Assembly: GCA_930367205.1 (NCBI GenBank)
Contig: OV884012.1
Span: forward strand, 46,645,239 to 46,709,238
Length of the DNA stretch: 64,000 nucleotides
Reading direction: 5' to 3'
Origin: Acanthosoma haemorrhoidale
Lineage: Eukaryota; Arthropoda; Insecta; Hemiptera; Acanthosomatidae
Shown: in pieces, positions 57,560-64,000 of the stretch
Position numbering within the stretch: position 1 is the stretch's first letter
Layout: every line of letters starts with the position of its first letter
Made by a program: the position numbers and the translations under genes
The notes under the pieces: generated by a model
What the model was told of the DNA's origin: nothing
Databases searched by the model: none
What the model saw: the letters and a program-made list of their open reading frames with translations, nothing else

Positions 57560-58810
57560 GAAACGCGACGAAAAAAAAATCAGGACGTGTATCGTTCCTA
57601 ATCGTTCCCACTGCCAGAACAACAAATAATGAAACGAGTGATGTTCAACAGAGTGATGAGCCATACCAGAGTTCTCACCGTTTCGGACCATGATAGAAAC
57701 GTCTACTTTACTCGTTCCATTACTGTTTCGTTCCAAGCATCCTAGACATTTCGTTACACTTTGCTGTTACCTGGCAACCTTATCTCTAGCAATCGAGCTT
57801 AATCGTTCGATACCATATACTTTTTACAAAATTACATACTTTTAATCACCCATACTTTTGAAAAATTATAAAATATCTACAACTATAAAGTGATTTTTAT
57901 AATAGATTTGTACTTAAATAAACTATAATCATTCATTCAGTTGTAATTGAAAAGATAGGTTATTAAATTCTGAGCCGAAAGTCAACGAGGGGGTGAAAGG
58001 AAAAAACGAGTCAACTTTGTGTAACTTAGACGAGGTTAGTGGGACCGAATGGAACGGAGTTATTAGGACTAGAACAAAGAGGATTGGGCGAATCAAGGAA
58101 CGAGTGACATTTTAAATACCTATGGAACAGAACAGATGGAAGACCCGAGAACAAAAAGAGGTTGTAAAGAAAAAAAATCAGGACGTGTATCGTTCCTAAT
58201 CGTTCCCACTGTCAATGGAACGGAACAGAAGGAAGACCGGAGAACGAAAAGAGGTTGTAACGGAAAAATACAGGCCATATACCGTTCCTAATCGCTCCCA
58301 CCACGGGAACCTCTTTAACTTCTCTCCTCTCTAACTTTGCGTCGCATCAATGTACAATTCTGAATTACAGCTTATTAGAAAGATCATGAAATGCTGAACA
58401 TTTCCTATGCTTACAGTATGTATCTACGATTTTCAGTTTTTGCGATAATATAACGGTGGAGTGGAACAGAGCTATTAGGACCATAACGATGAATGGGGAA
58501 CGAAAAGTGGGTCAGGCAGAACGAGGAACGAAACAAGTTACGTAATTGGTAAGCTGAAGGAAATTCCTTTTGTTCTTCACTACCTACATGTAAATAAGGA
58601 GATATTATTATTATTTAAGAGCTTATATTGGTTCTGGCTTAGGGCCCTCTGTCGTCTGGTAACTATAAGATAAATATTATGTATATTTAAAAAAAATACA
58701 TTAATAGGGAAACAACATACCAATGGAACGGAAAAATCTAGGGCATATACCGTTCCTAATCGTTCCCACCAATGGAACCGTTCCTCGTTCTGTTTCACCA
58801 GTAACGGTCT
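57560..58810. repeat. Cluster of GGAACG-rich repeats, hAT-like ends
   Basis: The word CGTTCCTAATCG(T/C)TCCCAC occurs at about 57594, 58191, 58283 and 58750, mostly preceded by CAGGACGTGTAT or GGCATATAC. It is GTGGGAACGATTAGGAACG on the other strand, twice followed by CAGTG-type ends (TTCCCACTG). A 93-bp tandem pair lies at 58123-58308 (TGGAACAGAACAGA..GGAAGACC, GAACAAAAAGAGGTTGTAA). GGAACG-rich subterminal sequence with CAGTG ends is typical of some insect hAT elements. No transposase was found, so this is a nest of non-autonomous copies or fragments. Confidence 0.55.
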
Positions 58811-61800
58811 ATCTATAGTACTATACGTACTATATCTATAGAACGATGCATTCATAACCTTCAAATGTTGATCTGTGATATAAATGATATACATTTGTTC
58901 TATATTACATTTGATGCATTCCGTATACCCAGTAGTTACACGAATGGAATAAAATATGAATGGGGCTTATGAGGGCCTTTAAACGTTTGTGCCAGTCATA
59001 CAGCAGTTTTTTAAACATCATTTTCAAAATAAAAAATGAAAATATTCCTTTGTAATTTTTTTTATTCATGAATCAATGTAGATTTTTGAAAAAAGGTCTC
59101 ATAAATTAATCAATAGTTTAGGCATAAACATTTTCTGCCTACGTACGCGTCGGTTATGTACCAGAAATAAAAAAAAAAACTTTCTATAGTGATTCGATAA
59201 TTATTAATTGATTATATTTGAACAGACTTTAAATGATTTTAAACTGATACTTATAAGAAACATTATGGCATTTGACCACAGGCCCTTAGATAGTGAGTGA
59301 GCTATGCCAGAGCCCCCCCAACAACAGAGACTAGAAGTGAAATTGGGTCAGGACGTATAACGAATCGAGGTGGATAATCGATTATCTGGGAACAAGGCTG
59401 TATGCTATCGAAATCGCTCCAAGAACGGACAAAAAATTAACAAGAGCTGCCCATCCCTTCCGCTATTCCTATCTTTCATTCTTCCGAATGATTTTTTTTT
59501 AACTATAATTAGAAATTGAATCTATCAAAAATCATAAATTTAGAAAATAAATATACCCCTTACGAAATTAGCTTATCACTACCAAATTACCATTTGATGA
59601 ATTAAACCTTGGTATTTATTTTGTTTTGGTATCATTGTTTAATTACTACAGTTTACCTGTTGCTGGTCTTATATCATACATATATCCATTAACTACTCAA
59701 ATTAAGGTGAAATAAAAATTTCATTTTTACAATGAATTCCTACATTTGTTTTTGGAGTGTATATAGTATATATATCGTATATATAGTATATGTATATATA
59801 GTAAAAATATATCGAATTTTTTTATTGTTCAAATGGCTTCTATTGACGTTAATCAACAATCGGTAAGTTTGGAAATACAAATGTACATAATATAAATGAT
59901 CTTTATGTATATTATTAACGACTCTGAAGCTTGTTGAAATAGACATACACCCTGGAATATCAAAAACCGTACACATTAGGGCTGCATTATTAGGTGGCAC
60001 AAAAGGGCGTCAGTGTATTTGACTAGTTTGTTCGAAGTTATCAGGTCACGTAGTAAGCAGATTGAAAACAGGGCTTCACTAGCTCATTTAACTTGTGCAG
60101 CTTACTTAAATCAACTCAAATGGAACTAAACCTCACACAACAAGCTACCTTTCTGTATTCATTTTCCAGTGTAATACAGCTGAGCGAGATAAAAATTATC
60201 GATTTTAGATTGATTCATCCACAATAAGCTTAAAAAACATGACTAATTATTATGGATACAAATGCATAATATTATTATTATATATATATATTTTTTTTTT
60301 ATTGGCCGTAGTTAGAATAGGATATTTATTTTTATTTGTCATGATATTTGGTCTAAGATATCTGTGTGAATAGTTACGATACAGTTTATATATGAATGAT
60401 TATTGAAGTATACAAATTAAAAAAAAAAATATTAACCATACTTCGTTATTTTATTTCATATTTTCCCAAAATTGTCATCTACAATAGTTGTATTTACTGA
60501 AAAAAAATATAAATTCGTTAAACAGAAATTAAATACAATTAGCTTGAGTTAGCTAATGTACAAATATAAGAAGTGCTTATTAATATTGATAGAGCAAACC
60601 ATAAGATAATACAATTTAAATAATTACATAAATAGGATATTAATAATAACTTAATACATACATTTTATACCTAATTCACTGTTCACCTCTGGATCTTAAA
60701 GTAATTGGGATGCATCAGAAAAAATAACATGATGTTTGTTTATGGGCACGATTTCGTTCGGGAGAGTCCGTCACGGCCGATCGTCACGAAACATCAAAGC
60801 TAGTACGTATGGTAGCTATGCCTCCAACCGCATCAACTTTATTTCACTTCTTTATTTTTTTATTATAAATATGCTACCCAAGTGCGCATTTATTCATTAA
60901 ATACCGGACTCGAGAATATCTCATAGTTGATACCCTTTGACATTTGACCACCTAACCATACAGAGTATAAGGGGAAGGGGATGGCTAAGTGGGCTAACCA
61001 GATGGCTATAATTTTGTGTGAGCCGTTCTACAGTCATATGATAATGAAATGAACGTCGATCAAATATGTCAAATCAAAAATGTACTAGATGACAGTGAAT
61101 TAAGTGTAAAAAGTTCATAAATATATCTATAAAACTTCATAGGATGCTATACATCAAGAAATCCTATGTTAAAAATACTTAAATACAAATATATTTCATA
61201 TAATTATGAATTATAACTTTCGTTTTAAAACATCTGTAATCTTGTAAAGGATCTATGAGATAAACAAAGATAAATTCCCTCTTTCCTAGGTGTGCTTGCG
61301 TGTGTGTTAGAGAGGAGAACGTTTACCGTTCATTTAATTATATTTACATTAACAAACGGTGTCTATGGTGACAAGATCACATCAAATCAAATGACCTTAT
61401 AAAATAAACTGCTTTTGATGTAATAATTACGTGGATAATAATAAATAATAAAAATGATTCCACGAAAATTAGAAGATCAATCTAGATACAGTTATTATTA
61501 GTGATATCGTCGAAACCTTTATTGTGTGATACAGCACAACGAACTAACTATTTATTATTTAAATTACACACTATTCATCTGATTTTAGCCCTCATTGTAC
61601 TAATAAACAGACGTGATTTTATTTCAGTTTACCTCATTTTTTAAAAAAAGTAAATTCTTTGGGAAAATGTTTCTTAAAAACGTAATTTTCCATGCGGTAT
61701 TTGGGGGGGAAATTGAGTCCAAAATCTGTGTAAACGACATAAATCGATCAATCAAAGTTTTTTTAGATGCTTTTTAGAAAAACGACATCAAAATACATAA

Positions 61801-64000
61801 TAAATTTCTTAACAGTCATAAAGGAACAGTCCTTTCCTTGTATTCACTGATATAGGCCAGGTATCTTGAAATGTTAAGTTTTTATCCTTAGTCGAGAATA
61901 TTGAAACCAATAGACCCATTGAAAGGTTTCTCCCCTTAGATAGCTGGAGGTACGCCATTGCGGGTAAGTTATGTAAATCCCTTTCACAAGAGCTTAGACA
62001 TTAGCCAGTACCGAGAGCAGCTAGAACAAGAGAGCAACCGAATGGAGGTTTGTGTGTCAAGGTGGAGGGCCTATGCCGTCAGTAAGTAGCCTTCTAATTG
62101 GCCCATTCAGCCACCAATCATCACGGTCGTACCGTACCTATAACCTAACGAGGCGACGTAATCACAACAATGACATTACATTTCTATGTATGTTATATGA
62201 TGGATATGCTTACATAAGAACATATTGCTTACAAAAGATCTTGTCACTAGGTGTGGATCGAAAACATCGACCATCCACAACACGAGAATACGTTCGTGTT
62301 TTTATTACGTGACGTTATTAAATCAAAATCCTGCGAGCTATCGTCATCATAAACTTTTGGTGTCGTATTTATGAGCGGGAATAAATCGAAAGTTACACAC
62401 TAAAAATACTTTTTTACCCACGCCTAAGGGAAAGGCTCTAATTTCAAGTTCAACGCTTATAGATATGCTGATTACTTCTTGATTAAAATGCCAGGGAGTA
62501 CGGAAAAATAATTAAACTTGAAAACAGGATACGTTACTCTGGAATGATTTAGCAGGTCTCAGATGTTATTTTAGATTGAGTTCTAATTTTCAAAAAAATT
62601 ATGAGCTAACGATAGAAACTGTGTATTTAATAGGTCTGCTGATTTTAATAAGTAATTTTTTTATTTGTATTATAAAAATAAGTTTTATTTTTATTTTGTA
62701 TTTAATTGTGAAAATTATTTAACAAATACAATGAAGTATTTTCAATTTTATTCATCATAGTCCCTTCTTTTTTTTGTGAGAAACTGCGTGAACCAGTCTT
62801 TAGTTTTGCCTAAGAGTATTAGGGTGGGCTCTATCAGCCTTCACCCCACTCTGTTTTCATCTTAAAGTCTTACAGCTATGAGCTTGAGGGAGCTTGCACC
62901 CCAAAGAAACTAACTCTGCTTTCCTTTTTTTATAACTATTTCTCTTAATTTTTCTATCTGTGAAAAATTGTTAGGTTCAGAAAGATATAATGCCTTTTTA
63001 TCTCATTAAAACAGGCTAATTGATCTCCAAAAATAAAGTAAACCATTGTGTTCGAAAACCTCGAACAAAGTCCACATTTTCACTTTTTTTAGTTTTCCCG
63101 CCAATATGACGTCAATGCTCTCAAGTTTCAAAACAAGTTTTAAAACAGGCGTAGGCTAGATTCTACAACCAAATTTATTTTTGTAAAACGCAGTTTTTAT
63201 TATTTTATTATATGAACAACCAATGTTTAAAACAGTTTTTCCTCTCTCCTGAATTCATGATATTTTTGAGATACAGGATATTGATTTAAATCCGAAAAAT
63301 CTCTAATCTGAAAAATCCGATATAATAACTGTTAATTTTAAGTGGTTTGACGCCTTCTCAATTGAGATATTTTTAAAGAAATAAATTGATTTTTTTTAAT
63401 GAAATAGCCTTTTCTCCTTCAAATCAGATTATTATTTATTCTATTAATTCGTCGTCATTCTAATATTTATTTATCCACCACCAAATCATTTATTTCTACT
63501 ATTAAAAATTTTTTTTATGTATTTAACAAATAACCCATGGCACCACTTTTTTAAACCTGGTAATATGACGAGTGTAAAATTAAAGGTAAGTACGGTCCTT
63601 CATTATGGGTTGCACCATGGATTTCGTTACAATCGATATCTAATAGCATTAACCTAAATGAGCAATGGCATAGTATATCTAAGGCAATGAAGGTGGGAAG
63701 GTCATCATGGTGACAGAAGAGAGCGATCTGGGCCGTTTATTAATTTGGCTTTGGAGCTCGAAACGAAATGAACTCAAAATTTGATGTTTTTAATTCAAAA
63801 TTAGATTCTGTAAGAGAAGGAACTAACTTAAATTTGTATGAATTAAACTGTGATTCACAAAGGATCGGAAAAGGAATTTAAAATATAAGGTGTGCTATTT
63901 TGAGTTTAATAAATAATTGTAATAATAGATCTACTGATTCAGAAACGGCTTTAAATGAACTTATAAATAAGACTGATTGTGAGATTTCGGTTTCAGTAGA
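58811..64000. other. Unassigned AT-rich sequence with simple repeats
   Basis: Contains a TATA/GTATA microsatellite at about 59757-59815, a TA run near 60280 and a GC-richer palindrome-like patch at about 60730-60830. Another GC-richer block is at about 61920-62160. No gene is supported; no splice-linked exons can be argued from the sequence alone. Confidence 0.4.

Noticed and set aside
61920..62312. GC-richer block with GTAAGT words as a gene start
   Set aside because: The 86-codon frame has no motif, and donor-like words are common; not supportable without transcripts.
63565..63595. Short coding exon ATGACGAGTGTAAAATTAAAG before a GTAAGT donor
   Set aside because: A 7-codon exon with one good donor site is not enough evidence; no matching acceptor or downstream exon could be argued.

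Overview
This is a 64 kb piece of AT-rich eukaryotic (metazoan) DNA with no host gene that I can support. The repeat content (several Jockey-like non-LTR retrotransposon families, a TA-inserting MITE, GGAACG-rich hAT-like ends, tRNA-derived SINE pieces and a 195-bp satellite) fits an arthropod, most likely an insect. I cannot name the species. Nothing looks bacterial: there are no operons, and the many short ORFs are chance frames in AT-rich sequence or fragments of mobile elements.

Layout. 0-5.3 kb is AT-rich sequence without a recognisable gene, with one strong hairpin near 2.4 kb. 5.30-7.49 kb is a young, 5'-truncated Jockey-like element with an 11-bp target-site duplication and an unbroken reverse-transcriptase reading frame. 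7.5-20.9 kb is mostly unassigned AT-rich DNA. It contains a retrotransposon 3' end (12.6-12.8 kb), a foldback element (14.4-15.3 kb) and a diverged duplicated segment (16.4/17.2 kb). 20.98-23.79 kb is an old second Jockey-like family. Its 5' part (ORF1 zinc knuckles plus endonuclease) is inverted relative to its RT part, as expected from twin priming, and its 3' UTR carries a small MITE. 23.85-24.44 kb is another decayed retrotransposon end.

24.58-34.02 kb is the most prominent object: about 48 head-to-tail copies of a 195-bp satellite with higher-order structure. Its monomer is related to the arms of a foldback element at 35.45-35.92 kb, and its right edge runs directly into sequence homologous to that element's interior. 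The satellite probably arose by amplifying one arm of such an element. Monomer and foldback arms share a hairpin with compensatory changes, flanked by CTGAAGA-like and GAAA-like boxes. This resembles the hammerhead-ribozyme catalytic core, although several required parts are missing or mutated.

36-50 kb is again mostly unassigned, with two LINE RT C-terminal remnants (40.7, 42.2-42.5 kb), a 124-bp retrotransposon stub with its TSD (42.9 kb), tRNA-like/SINE pieces (43.9-44.6 kb) and a Jockey-B insertion with a perfect 13-bp TSD (45.1-45.6 kb). 49.5-56.4 kb is a dense graveyard: a pair of inverted repeats around a second Jockey-A copy, then Jockey-B copies on both strands, a MITE, an unrelated decayed LINE and a Jockey-A stub. 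57.5-58.8 kb is a cluster of GGAACG-rich repeats. 58.8-64 kb has nothing I can assign beyond simple repeats.

The genes do not work together as a host pathway. The coding capacity is retrotransposon enzymes (reverse transcriptase, AP-type endonuclease, nucleic-acid-binding ORF1), and non-autonomous elements live beside them.
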